Shown here: in pieces, positions 25,690-34,662 of the stretch
Position numbering within the stretch: the stretch's first letter is position 1
Layout: each line of letters starts with the position of its first letter
Assembly (NCBI GenBank): GCA_040768665.1
Contig: JAXGMN010000010.1
Span: 124,001-188,000, forward strand
Direction: 5' to 3'
DNA from: JABWBD01 sp040768665
GTDB taxonomy: Bacteria > Planctomycetota > Planctomycetia > Pirellulales > Thermoguttaceae
Length of the DNA stretch: 64,000 bases
The notes under the pieces: model-generated
What the model was told of the DNA's origin: nothing
Seen by the model: the letters and a program-made list of their open reading frames with translations, nothing else
Database searches by the model: none
Made by a program: the position numbers and the translations under genes

Positions 25690-25757
25690 AATGACTAATG
25701 ACTAATGACGAATGACGAATGACGAATGAAGGACCAATGACCAAGCAGCAATGACCA
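25690..25757 (+). repeat. Degenerate heptamer tandem repeat (AATGACG-like)
   Basis: Run of TGACTAATGAC, GAATGAC, GAATGAC, GAATGAAGGACCAATGACC units between the two terminase-like pseudogenes. Typical slippage-prone short tandem repeat of non-coding DNA. Confidence 0.75.
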
Positions 25758-25876
25758 ATGAAGATTGATGTTGGAGAACTGGAAGAGATCGCGGCGGATG
25801 GGCTGCGGCTGGTGAAGTCGCTGGATGCGCCCGCCAGGAGGGCCATCGCGGGAGCATTTCGAGGAAGGCGGCACCG

Positions 25877-27468
25877 ATGCTTGCGGAGCAGGAGGTGCAC
25901 CGGCTGGTGCTGCGGTGCCGACGGGCGTTCTTGCGGAGGTATGAGAAAGGGATCGAGGAGGATTGGGCGCGGAGGGATCCGCGGGATCTGTTGGGCTGGG
26001 GGCAGGAGTATCTGCCGGAGCATTTTTCGAAGACGCCGTCGGCGATGCATCGGTGGTTGGCTCGGAAGCTGGAGGGGATGGAGGAGCGGCGGGGAGCAAG
26101 TTGAATGTGCTGGAGCCAAGGGGGCGGCGAAGTCGACGGTGGCGACGCTGGCGTATACGCTGCGGGCGGCTGGGAGGGCGGGAGCCTTATATCTGGATCG
26201 TTTCGGATACGGCGCTCGACGCGGGCTCATCTGGAGAACCTCAAGCAGGAGATTGTGGAGAATCCGCGGCTGGCTGCTTTTTATCGAGGATCGGTGGGGC
26301 GGGGGCCGGTGTGGGGCGGGGACGATCGTGCTTCGCAACGGGGTGACCGTGGAGGCGTTTGGGACGGAGGACAGCGGGTCCGGGGACACCGGCGGCGGCA
26401 CCACCGGCCGACGCTCATCGTTGCGACGATTTGCAGAACGACGGGCATATCGAGTCGGCGGTGCGGCGGCGGCATGCGCGGACGTGGTTTCACGGGACGC
26501 TGATGAAGGCGGGGACGCCGCTGACGAACGTGGTGAACCTGGGAACGGCGGCACCCGGGAGGGCGCTTGGCGATGGAGTTGGACCGTACGCCGGGCTGGA
26601 TGAGGCCTGCTTTTCGGTCGATCGATCGTGGTAAGAAGCGAAAATGGCTGCTGTGGGAAGAGTGGGAAGCGATCTATGCGGATCCGCACGCACAATTCCG
26701 GAGGCTGGTAAAGCCGCCCGCGCGTTCTATGAGGCATCGGGCGGCGATGGATGAGGGAGCGGCGGTGCTGTGGCCGGATGGCAAGGATCTTTACACGCTG
26801 ATGTGTCTGCGGGTGGAAGGCGGCAATCAAGCGTTCGAGCAGAAGCAGAACTCGCCGGTGAATCCGGAGTTGTGCAGTGGCCGGAGAGCTATTTTGGCGA
26901 GGGGATCCTGGTTTGACGAGTGGCCGCGAGATTTGCGGGTGAAGGTGGTGGCGGCTGGATCCGAGCAAAGGGGAGCGATTCGCAGCACCGGGGATTATTC
27001 GGCGTTTGTTCGGCTGGGTGTCGACCGGCAGGGAGTGATTTACGTGCAGGCGGATATGGCGAGGAAGACCGACGCCGCAGATCGTGGCGGATGGGGTGGA
27101 GCATTGCCGGGCAGTTTCGGCCGCATGCTTTCGGTGTGGAGGCGAACGCGTATCGGGACCTGCTGGGCACGGCACTGGAGGAGGAGTTCCGGCGGCGGGG
27201 GATGTTGGGTGTGCCGGTGAAGCTGATCCAGAACGATGCGAACAAGCTGGTGCGGATTCGCCAGCTGGGACCGTATTTGTCGAAGCGGCGGATCCGGATG
27301 AAGGCGGATTGTGCGTCGACGCGGCTGCTGGTGCATCAGCTTGAAGAGTTTCCGGTGGGGGATCATGATGACGGGCCGGATGCGGCTGGAGATAGCGGTG
27401 AGGCTGGCGGCGGAGATGTTGGCGCCCGAGGGTATGACGATGGGTTGGGGAGGCGGTTGCCGGTGTGA
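25877..27468 (+). pseudogene. Phage terminase large subunit-like (TerL) gene, multiply frameshifted
   Basis: Terminases package phage DNA using an ATPase and a nuclease. Fragments in order: MLAEQEVHRLVLRCRRAFLRR and a WARRDPRDLLGWGQEYLPEHF segment (25877-26104); a Walker A-like LEPRG.AKSTV; EPYIWIVSD; LENLKQEIVENPRLAAFYRG; a Walker B-like LIV.DDLQNDGHIESA; TWFHGTLMKAGTPLTNVVNLGTA; SPVNPELC; LDPS-type nuclease start; HAFGVEANAYRDLLGTALEEEF; and HDDGPDA. They follow one another along the protein but in changing forward frames, so about six or more frameshifts are needed. No capsid, portal or integrase gene accompanies it. Confidence 0.65.
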
Positions 27469-28477
27469 GCGGGAAGAAGAAAAAGTTTTGAACAAGGAGT
27501 AACGGAGGGCACGGGCGGGGAAGATGGAGAGGTTGTGTCGTGAGGGGCGAAGTGGGATCGCAGCCGGGTTGCAAGGCGAGTTGAATACTATTCGGCGGGC
27601 AGCGACAGGAGGCAGGCGAGAGGTAGTTAAAAGATGGCCGTTAAAAAATGATGGAAGAGAAAAGAGGCTTGCGAGGACGTGAGCGGCTGTTCTTGGAGGC
27701 GATCGCGGGGTCGGGCGGGACAGGCCCAAGGGAATGGGAAAGTGGTGAGCAGGCCGGAGTGGCGACGAAGGTGAAGATCGACAGGCGAAAGGAGAAGAGG
27801 GCGAACAGGAGGTAGCGGAGGGCACGGAGGAAAGGGGTTTCGGGGATGTCGCAGCGCGGGAATGCGGCCAGGCAGTACTTTTGTGCTTTGGAGTTTTTGT
27901 GATCCTCAAGTGAGGCAGACTTTGAGAACCAGTAGGTCTTTGCCGCCTCCGAGAGATGCGGAAACAGTCACGTGGCTTTAGGCTCGCCGCTGCGACAGGT
28001 CATCGACGGTACAGAATTCCGCTTGGCGGCTTAGGCGGAGTATCCTGGTGTGGACAGAACGCAAAGGAGCCGAGCTGTTCGTCTTCGAGACCGCGGACGA
28101 CGCCAAGGGCGATGTTCGTGCTGAGAGGGGCCGCCATGGGCGAGATCGACGTGTTCTTCCAGATGTGCGTACCGGGTATCGCACAGTTCAAGCTTCATGT
28201 TGCCAAGCATTGCCGTGCTGGATGAACCGCACGCACGATTGCGCCACACGTCGATGAGGCTGACGACTTGGCGGTGTGGTCGGGCGACGGATACGACGAC
28301 TTGCCCGGGCTCGGCGAGCACGTTGGTGATGTTCAGACCGTGCGTGGTGAGCAGTTCCTCGCGACGGCTCTCGCTATCGCTGACGCGGAGCCGATCGGAT
28401 CCTTGCAGACGCACGAGAGCGCTGTTTCGCTTCGCGAGCCATGACGGCATCATAGCCGGTAGTTCCCGAGCCTCAGC
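27469..28477. other. About 1 kb without a supportable gene
   Basis: Purine-rich, no coherent reading frame. Fragments between 28000 and 28450 on the minus strand (for example LNITNVLAEPGQVVVSVARPH) look like decayed coding sequence but do not join into a gene. Confidence 0.5.
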
Positions 28478-28531
28478 TCACTCCCATACGTCGCTTTCCG
28501 CGCGGGGAAGAATGGTCAGCTTCAATGTCAC
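28478..28531 (-). pseudogene. RelE/ParE-type toxin remnant
   Basis: A GTG overlapping the stop of the preceding small gene starts VTLKLTILPRAESDVWE and then meets a stop. This is the typical N-terminal strand of RelE/ParE toxins (a hydrophobic strand followed by A-x-x-D), cut off after 17 codons. The overlap is the arrangement expected of an antitoxin-toxin pair. Confidence 0.4.
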
Positions 28532-28770
28532 TGCGATTCCGGAATACGGTTTTGCTTGCGGAATTCGCCGACGAACTGTTCAAACGGCCGGCCCGTCTCT
28601 CCGCGTTCCATATCGCGAATCGACGCTTGGATTGCAAGTGCATCTTCGGCGGAAGACTGCAGGAACCACCAGCGGTCAAAAAGCTCTTCAATCGAGCTCG
28701 TCTCACCACGGCGGAGTTGATCCTTGGCAAACTCCGCGAACCCGTCGATCTCCTGATCTGTTGTCGCCAT
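28528..28770 (-). CDS. Antitoxin-like small protein (partner toxin lost)
   Basis: 80 residues from ATG 28770 (GAGGG upstream). Acidic, helical (EIDGFAEFAKDQLRRGETSSIEELFDRWW, in the middle DALAIQASIRDMERGETGRPFEQFV). Its size, acidity and 4-nt overlap with a RelE/ParE-type remnant support an antitoxin. An orphan antitoxin can persist after loss of the toxin. Family not recognised with certainty. Confidence 0.55.
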   Translation of the reverse strand: MATTDQEIDGFAEFAKDQLRRGETSSIEELFDRWWFLQSSAEDALAIQASIRDMERGETGRPFEQFVGEFRKQNRIPESQ

Positions 28771-28817
28771 AATCAATACCCTCAGGGTAGTTCAGTCTGT
28801 GTCTTGCCCACCCTCGC

Positions 28818-29228
28818 CGTGACAGGCGGCCCATTTGCCCGGGTGAGTCTTGAGCAACTCCGGCAAGTCCCGGCGGAATGCGTCGATCGGTTCTTGGATC
28901 ATCGGCACCGACTCGCAATCCATGAGTTGTCCCGAAGTAAGATGCCCACCCTGGTACCCTTCTTGAAGTCTACCCGGAAGGGTGGAATAGATCAACGGAA
29001 ACGCTTTGGAGTGTTGGTCGCATGGCGGCCATCCGCCGCCTCCCGGCTCGCCACGCGCATGATTCAGTTGGCGGGGGTATGGGGCCACGGGCGCGCGTCC
29101 CGGCGTTGTTCGCGTCGCAACCTTTTGAATGCGCGATAGTCTATGTCATCCTGCACGAGTGCCTCCGACGTACGCGCCCGGCGCTCGTCCCGGAGCGGGG
29201 CACGGCCGCATTGTCTATCATTTGCGGC
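28818..29228. repeat. 0.4-kb direct repeat, left copy
   Basis: Highly similar to 30411-30809 in the same orientation, with scattered substitutions and small indels. On the minus strand both copies contain an open stretch (MIQEPIDAFRRDLPELLKT, then NPGKW or HPGKW) that is the start of a small hypothetical gene. The two copies flank an intact DUF433/DUF5615 module. Confidence 0.8.
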
Positions 29229-29259
29229 CCTGCTACGCGAGTGGACGAAGACGTGAGAA

Positions 29260-29610
29260 CTACAGAGGAAGGTAGCAGATGCGATTGGTCCACTCCTCAG
29301 CCTCCGTGGCATCCCAAATGAGCAGAAGGTCCTCAACGACAGTCGCAATCGCAAGGTGCTGAGGAACCACGAGCACACCCGGACTCGTCTGCGTTGCGAC
29401 GAACTCGGCGAAATGGTCCGGCATCGTCGTTTGGTCGTGGGTGACCAAGACGCGTCCCTCTCTCGCCGCAACCGCCAACACCTCGGGATCGCCAAGGCCC
29501 GCCAAAGAGACGGCTACGGCCGTCTGAAAATCCACCGCCGGTTGGCGTCGGACCACTGCGTGAACGATGACCATGTTGAGGTCGGCATCCGCTTGAAATC
29601 GCACTCTCAT
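29260..29610 (-). CDS. DUF5615 PIN-like toxin
   Basis: 116 residues, a PIN-like nuclease (Mut7-C type) of type II toxin-antitoxin systems, thought to cleave RNA. Motifs: FQADADLNMVIV at the N-terminus (first acidic cluster), GLGDPEVLAVAAREGRVLVTHD (the Asp in THD being a typical metal ligand), and MPDHFAEFV. Starts at ATG 29610, 3 bp after the DUF433 antitoxin stop, so co-translated. Appears intact. Confidence 0.82.
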   Translation of the reverse strand: MRVRFQADADLNMVIVHAVVRRQPAVDFQTAVAVSLAGLGDPEVLAVAAREGRVLVTHDQTTMPDHFAEFVATQTSPGVLVVPQHLAIATVVEDLLLIWDATEAEEWTNRICYLPL

Positions 29611-29613
29611 CGC

Positions 29614-29925
29614 TCAGCTCGCCCGCTTTCGCCGCCGCGACTCAGCGAGCTTTTGGTAGAACGCGGGGTCGAGATCGCGAGCGGCTTTCCGCTTCGCCTC
29701 GTAATCCAACCTCGCTTTGCGGAGATGCGAGTCAACAGCTTCTTGGTTCCTCAAATAGAACGCCACGGCCCCGTACACCTGCTCTAAGGAAAGCACGGGA
29801 AACGACTGGGCGATACTCTCGGCCGTCTGCCCCTCGTGAAATGCGTAGACAATGGAGTCAAGAGACACCCGGCTGTCGCTGATCCAATAGCCCCCCTCTC
29901 GTTGTTCAACGTATTGGTTCGTCAT
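29614..29925 (-). CDS. DUF433 antitoxin
   Basis: 103 residues. DUF433 proteins have a winged or HTH DNA-binding fold and neutralise DUF5615 toxins. Typical pattern: YWISDSRVSLDSIVYAF, HEGQTAESIAQSFPVLSLEQVYGAVAFYL, then a basic helical tail DYEAKRKAARDLDPAFYQKL. It is the upstream partner of the toxin and should repress its own promoter. Confidence 0.85.
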   Translation of the reverse strand: MTNQYVEQREGGYWISDSRVSLDSIVYAFHEGQTAESIAQSFPVLSLEQVYGAVAFYLRNQEAVDSHLRKARLDYEAKRKAARDLDPAFYQKLAESRRRKRAS

Positions 29926-30047
29926 CAGTGAATCGTCCCGCTCAGAAAGAAGTCGTCATGCCCGGTTGCGAGCAACCAAGAAGCACCCCCATGGAGAATT
30001 ATACCGCACGGCCAGGCTCCGTCAACGACGCATTGGTGTTGCAGCAT

Positions 30048-30485
30048 TCAGCAGAGATCGAGGAGTTTGTCCGGCTGGAAGAGCCGCAGCGACCTCGTCC
30101 CTTCGGCCGTTTTCACCCGCTCGACGTCGAGGTCTTCCTCCACTGCGATCGTGACCTTCGTCGCGGTCGACCGGGTTGCCCGCCCTAAGCGCCGCTGGAT
30201 TTCCGCGAGCAGTTGCTTGAGCGAGGGAAACTTGCGCCGCGGGAGAAACGCGGGGGCGACGATAGAACTGTTCCTTCTGTAGACGTTGCGGATCAGCGCG
30301 CCGCGCGGGAAGCGATTCGGTGCGGCCGTTCGGTAGACAAGGATCTTGCCGGAGACGATAACGACTGCATTGCCGCCGAGGTCGATCCCGCTGACCGCCT
30401 CGTGACAGGCGGCCCATTTGCCCGGGTTAGTCTTGAGCAACTCCGGCAAGTCCCGGCGGAACGCGTCGATCGGTTCTTGGATCAT
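30048..30485 (-). CDS. Hypothetical protein, probably decayed or chimeric
   Basis: Open from ATG 30485 (MIQEPIDAFRRDLPELLKTN) for 145 residues. The first part is within the 0.4-kb repeat; the middle (GGNAVVIVSGKILVYRTAAPN) may be out of frame with the ancestral protein, while the end (FPSLKQLLAEIQRRLGRAT, then SLRLFQPDKLLDL) looks coding. Function unknown; reading frame integrity is doubtful. Confidence 0.3.
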   Translation of the reverse strand: MIQEPIDAFRRDLPELLKTNPGKWAACHEAVSGIDLGGNAVVIVSGKILVYRTAAPNRFPRGALIRNVYRRNSSIVAPAFLPRRKFPSLKQLLAEIQRRLGRATRSTATKVTIAVEEDLDVERVKTAEGTRSLRLFQPDKLLDLC

Positions 30486-30809
30486 CGGCACCGGCTCGCA
30501 ATCCATGAGTTGTCCCGAAGTAAGATGCCCGGCATGGTACTTTTCTTGAAGTTTACCCGGAAGGGCGGAATCGATCAACGGAAACGCTTGGGAGGATTGG
30601 TCGCATGGCGGCCATCCGCGGCCTCCGGGCTCGCTACGCGCATGATTCAGTTGGCGGTGAGTGGGGCGCACGGCGCGCGTCCTGGCGTTGTTCGAGTCGC
30701 AACCTTTGAATGCGCCATAGTTTATGTCATCCTGCATGAGTGCTTCCGACGTACGCGGCCGGTGCTCGTGCCGGAGCAGGCCGCCGCTGCATTGCCTGTC
30801 CTTTGCGGC
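30411..30809. repeat. 0.4-kb direct repeat, right copy
   Basis: Second copy of 28818-29228. Its right end coincides with the point where the tail of the sacsin-like ATPase reading frame loses recognisable sequence, so the duplication seems to have truncated that locus. Confidence 0.8.
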
Positions 30810-30818
30810 ATTGTTGAT

Positions 30819-30948
30819 CATCGAGCTTGAAGGGACGCGAAACCTTACAGACCTGGCAGATCATTTCGTCGCCTTGCGTATGCTGCGCCCGGAGGTATTG
30901 GTCCGCCTTCTCCTTCACGTCGTCCTGTCCAAATTCTGGACGTATTCC
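30819..30948 (-). pseudogene. In-frame zinc-ribbon-like tail beyond the ATPase stop codon
   Basis: Directly after the TAG that ends the large ATPase frame, the same frame continues GIRPEFGQDDVKEKADQYL and then RAQHTQGDEMICQVCKVSRPF, KLDD, before meeting the 0.4-kb repeat. QGDEMICQVC...PFKLDD is a recognisable start of an HNH/zinc-ribbon domain that normally ends large proteins of this sort. It implies that the stop is a late mutation and the domain is cut short. Confidence 0.5.
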
Positions 30949-33900
30949 CTATGCTTCGGTGTCTATGCCCAGAAGCTCCTGCAAATCGACCAAGTGCTTC
31001 TCGGCGAATACAATCCGCTTGGCTTCGCCGCATAGGATGATTTCCAGGAAAGGGTTGTCATGGCCTCCCTCTGCCGCGGTCTTCATGCACTTTATCTGCT
31101 GTCGAATGTCCTGCATTTCGCTCACGCTACCGTGCTGAAACTTCGCACAGCAGTTTGCACAAAGGCACAGGACATTGCCCGGCCGGTCGATCCATCGGGC
31201 CTGAATGCGTGACACGAGGTACAGGCCCTCGAAATATGGTTCCCCATTTCGCTTCGCAAATGTCAGTCCGCAAATCTGGCATCTTCCCCCGTACCATTGC
31301 TGCAACTTGAACCTTGTATCGTGATTCTTGCCTTCCCACTTTCTGACTTTCACGAAATCGAATCGCTCCCCAAGGGGTGGCTCGTTGCCGCGTGCGGTGT
31401 GGATGTCGGCGCGTGTCCGCTTTCGACGACGCTCCGGGTTGCTTACGTTCCCATCAGTTTCAGGAGAGCCTTCTTCTGGCGGGTGTCGAGATGGTTTGTT
31501 GAATGCCTCGTGCAACTCCTCCGCATAGCGCAGCGGTGAAGCAGATTCGTCGGCGATCGGCGCCTCCTCTTGATCGTGCTGGTCCTCTTTCGGCGCACCG
31601 TCTTCTTCGTCGCCAGGTAAGGTATCGCTCTCCACGGGACTCGACTCCTCAGTGGCCGGGCCTTCGCCGATGGCTTCTGTTCCGGTTTGAGCGTCATTGT
31701 CGGTTTGCGCATCCCTCTGACCGCGCGCCCTGCCGGTCTTTTGCTCGTCGTCAGATGGCCACTCTGCACTCGCGGCCAAAGAAGACTGCGCCCCGATAAG
31801 ACTGCGCACTTCGACGGGCACAGTCCAACCCCATTTCCGAATTCGAGCCATCGCTTCCCTTAGGCTCTCGCCAAGTGCCGCCTCGACCAATGCCGCGAAA
31901 TCCCTAAATCGTCGATCCGATAGCAGCTCACGCGCAAGCGATTCGGCAACGTCGATCTTTCGTGTGTGCTCACCGAGATGCAGGAGTTGCCCCTTGGCCC
32001 TGTCCCAGTAGGCCGAGTATTCTTTTAGACGGGTTGCATCGCCCAACATATACCTTAGTGCAAGATGCTCTGCCTTGGCTTCGGTAGTATTCCACAGTGC
32101 GGCGACCAACCCCCCCGAGGCCGCTCGTTCATATTCGTCGGGATACCGCTCCTTTAGGCAGACAAGAGCAAAGAGTTTAGCGCCTGTTGTCACGAATCGT
32201 GGCTCCTCAAGCACAATCGCGTCGGCGTTGTCAGCTAGCGCGATCGTAACGACTTCCGACAAGTAGGGCACATTGAGAACGCGATAAACTGCTTGGTAAC
32301 CAGAAAATGAAGCTTTGTCGGGCCGCCAGACGAAATGCACGTCTGCTCCGTCGAACAGCCGTCTCACCTCACCATCATCAGGCACAAAACAGTTATCGGC
32401 AGGTTCACAGAACAGCCCGTCTTGGCACCATATCTTTGCCCGAGTCGTGAAATCATTCCACCATTCGGGCTCCTCCTGAAGACGGCTCTGCGCCGTAGAC
32501 TCACTCTTGCCAAATAGGGGGAGAAGTTCACGATAGATGGCCGCGAGCGCTGTCTGAACATATTCGGGCGAGACATCATCGTCGTCCTGCAATGCTAGCC
32601 ATCGCCTCGCAAAACACTCGGCGTCGGCGTCGACCTTTACACCGAGCGTGTCAACAAAGAAGTCTTTCAATTTCGGGTACAGCTTCTCCAGATAGGCGAA
32701 TCCGTCGCCGAAAATACCGCTTCGGTCGCTCCAAATTGACTCATTCACTGTCACCCATCGTTTCCCAGCCAAAGGGGCGAAAATGACGGCTTCGGTCTTC
32801 AGCCGGTGCAGCACCGCATCCGAGAGACCCTCCAGAGAATTGAGACGTTGATAGACGCGGCGAGCCAAGGGCGGATTATCCGCGTTGCTCGTCACATTCT
32901 GTGCCAGAATCTCAAGCAGTTCCTCGGCAGTCACTTGCCGTCGAATGCCGAGTAGATCGGCGATCCTCTCAGGCATGGGTTCGAGGGCATAGGCAACCGA
33001 ATCCCCAAAGATTTCCCTTGTTTCTGGCTTGTCCACGAACGCCCGCTGCGGTGGGACAACCCCTTTCGTCGATACCAACCAAGCCTTTTCCCGCAAAGCA
33101 ACCAGGAACTCGGAAGGCTCACGATACCAATACAAACCGTGGTAGAACAATGACACCTTCGCCAGCAATCCATACTCCGTCTGAACTTCCGTCGAGGTAT
33201 GCTCCCGCGAATAATCTGGCGCAGCCGCTATCACGCTGTCCAGCTTTCGGAGGTACCCAAGAATCGCGTTGTTTCTCTGCTGCGCTTCCTGCGACACCTT
33301 ACCAGGGCCATGCCCCGACTGCTCTAGCCATTGCGGGGGAACAGTGTTTTCTACTTTCATGTCGCCGAGTCGGCTTCTCGCTGATCTAAAAGCGTGCAGC
33401 GCAAGGATGAGCTTCTCATACGCCGTTTGTTGGTGCTGCTGCCAGTAGCCGATGGACCGGCGGACAGGCTTAGGCGTGTCGGTGATTCCCAACCCTTTCA
33501 ACAATCGCAACAACGACAGGCGGGCAGCAGGTTTGGGAACGTAGACATCCGCCAACACCGCCAGATGATTGCGATCATTTGCCGTGGCGTATATAAGTTG
33601 CCATCCGCTTTCAGGATCAAGCATTGCTGGTGTAACTATGTGCTGACAGCGACTCCTTAGCTCAGATAGAAGCGCCCGGCTGCCGTCATTCAGTACGACG
33701 GGCAAATCGCGTATACGGTCGCCAATTGGCGTGTCGTCATCACAAAACGCTGCGAGAAAATGCGTCGCACCGACTAGCTCGTCATCTTCGATAGTAGTTG
33801 CATTATTGATAAGCCATTCTGAAACATCCACAATATAGTTCTCATGGCTAAAGGGATATACGCTCAACGTCTCTGTCATCCACGCGCGTAAGTCCTCGTT

Positions 33901-34662
33901 GTCAGCAACGTGCCGGTAGAATTCACTGCGAAGGAAGGTAACTTGGACTTGAGATCGGATGTTCCGGGGAATGGAATCAAGCAGTTCGCGAGTCTCCGCA
34001 TCGCACTCGAAGTAGATCGCCTGTTCGTTGTCGCACGACAGTCGCCCTTTTTCAACCGGTACTATGCGACATTCAAGTATACCTTCCAGGTTGCTGGCGT
34101 TGAACTGCCTGAGATAACCATAGCAGTCCACAAACCACTCCATCGTCTGCCGCCGAAGCCACTTAGCGTCCTTGAGACAGTCAAGCACCTCGGCCGTTGT
34201 CATCTTCTTCACGCCCAGCCTTTGAAGCTGCTCACCCCATTTTGTAATCTCTGGCTTGACGATCGGCCTCTTCGTAAGAGGTCGTGGTAGCTGTTCCTGT
34301 ACGAAAAGTGTGCGAAACCGCTCCTCTGCCGTTGCGCACTCAGCCGGCTGGCGAAGTGGTTCTGCCCCTTCAGTCCAGACACATGCGCGCTTGCTTAGAT
34401 CGCGATAAATCGCTTCACACGCGGGCAGCAGGAATGAATTGGCAGGCGATAAGGGCAGGTATCGGTATGCTTGCGTCCGATACTGCTGGTGTGCGACCAT
34501 AGCCTCGAAGGCACCAACGAACGTGTCGGCAACGCAATCGCGAAGCCACTTGTTCCACGGCTCGTCCTCCTGCACGGCTTCTCTCGCGCTTGTCAGGAGG
34601 AAATCCGCGTTGATGACAAAGGGCAAACCTTTGTCCTCATATACGGGAAGGTAAGCAAACAC
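30949..34662 (-). CDS. Giant sacsin-like GHKL ATPase, main part (frameshifted from its N-terminus)
   Basis: 1237 residues from the first start in this frame; the true protein begins upstream at 35597 in another frame. It continues the sacsin-like architecture (VFAYLPVYEDKGLPFVINADFLLTSA in shortened form, an hsp90-like middle segment), followed by a long helical body. The C-terminus has an acidic linker (about 960-1090) and a zinc-finger/HNH-like module: CQICG...FEGLYLVS...DRPGNVLCLCANCCAKF, where the usual HNH histidines are missing. The gene is third in a leftward operon with two helicases, pointing to an anti-mobile-element role. G+C looks lower than in flanking genes. Probably inactive in this strain because of the frameshift and early stop. 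Confidence 0.75.
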   Translation of the reverse strand: MFAYLPVYEDKGLPFVINADFLLTSAREAVQEDEPWNKWLRDCVADTFVGAFEAMVAHQQYRTQAYRYLPLSPANSFLLPACEAIYRDLSKRACVWTEGAEPLRQPAECATAEERFRTLFVQEQLPRPLTKRPIVKPEITKWGEQLQRLGVKKMTTAEVLDCLKDAKWLRRQTMEWFVDCYGYLRQFNASNLEGILECRIVPVEKGRLSCDNEQAIYFECDAETRELLDSIPRNIRSQVQVTFLRSEFYRHVADNEDLRAWMTETLSVYPFSHENYIVDVSEWLINNATTIEDDELVGATHFLAAFCDDDTPIGDRIRDLPVVLNDGSRALLSELRSRCQHIVTPAMLDPESGWQLIYATANDRNHLAVLADVYVPKPAARLSLLRLLKGLGITDTPKPVRRSIGYWQQHQQTAYEKLILALHAFRSARSRLGDMKVENTVPPQWLEQSGHGPGKVSQEAQQRNNAILGYLRKLDSVIAAAPDYSREHTSTEVQTEYGLLAKVSLFYHGLYWYREPSEFLVALREKAWLVSTKGVVPPQRAFVDKPETREIFGDSVAYALEPMPERIADLLGIRRQVTAEELLEILAQNVTSNADNPPLARRVYQRLNSLEGLSDAVLHRLKTEAVIFAPLAGKRWVTVNESIWSDRSGIFGDGFAYLEKLYPKLKDFFVDTLGVKVDADAECFARRWLALQDDDDVSPEYVQTALAAIYRELLPLFGKSESTAQSRLQEEPEWWNDFTTRAKIWCQDGLFCEPADNCFVPDDGEVRRLFDGADVHFVWRPDKASFSGYQAVYRVLNVPYLSEVVTIALADNADAIVLEEPRFVTTGAKLFALVCLKERYPDEYERAASGGLVAALWNTTEAKAEHLALRYMLGDATRLKEYSAYWDRAKGQLLHLGEHTRKIDVAESLARELLSDRRFRDFAALVEAALGESLREAMARIRKWGWTVPVEVRSLIGAQSSLAASAEWPSDDEQKTGRARGQRDAQTDNDAQTGTEAIGEGPATEESSPVESDTLPGDEEDGAPKEDQHDQEEAPIADESASPLRYAEELHEAFNKPSRHPPEEGSPETDGNVSNPERRRKRTRADIHTARGNEPPLGERFDFVKVRKWEGKNHDTRFKLQQWYGGRCQICGLTFAKRNGEPYFEGLYLVSRIQARWIDRPGNVLCLCANCCAKFQHGSVSEMQDIRQQIKCMKTAAEGGHDNPFLEIILCGEAKRIVFAEKHLVDLQELLGIDTEA

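Noticed and set aside
24713..27574. Minus-strand open frame of 953 codons
   Set aside because: Pro/Ser/Arg/His-rich low-complexity translation opposite the frameshifted terminase genes; no domain and no ribosome site.
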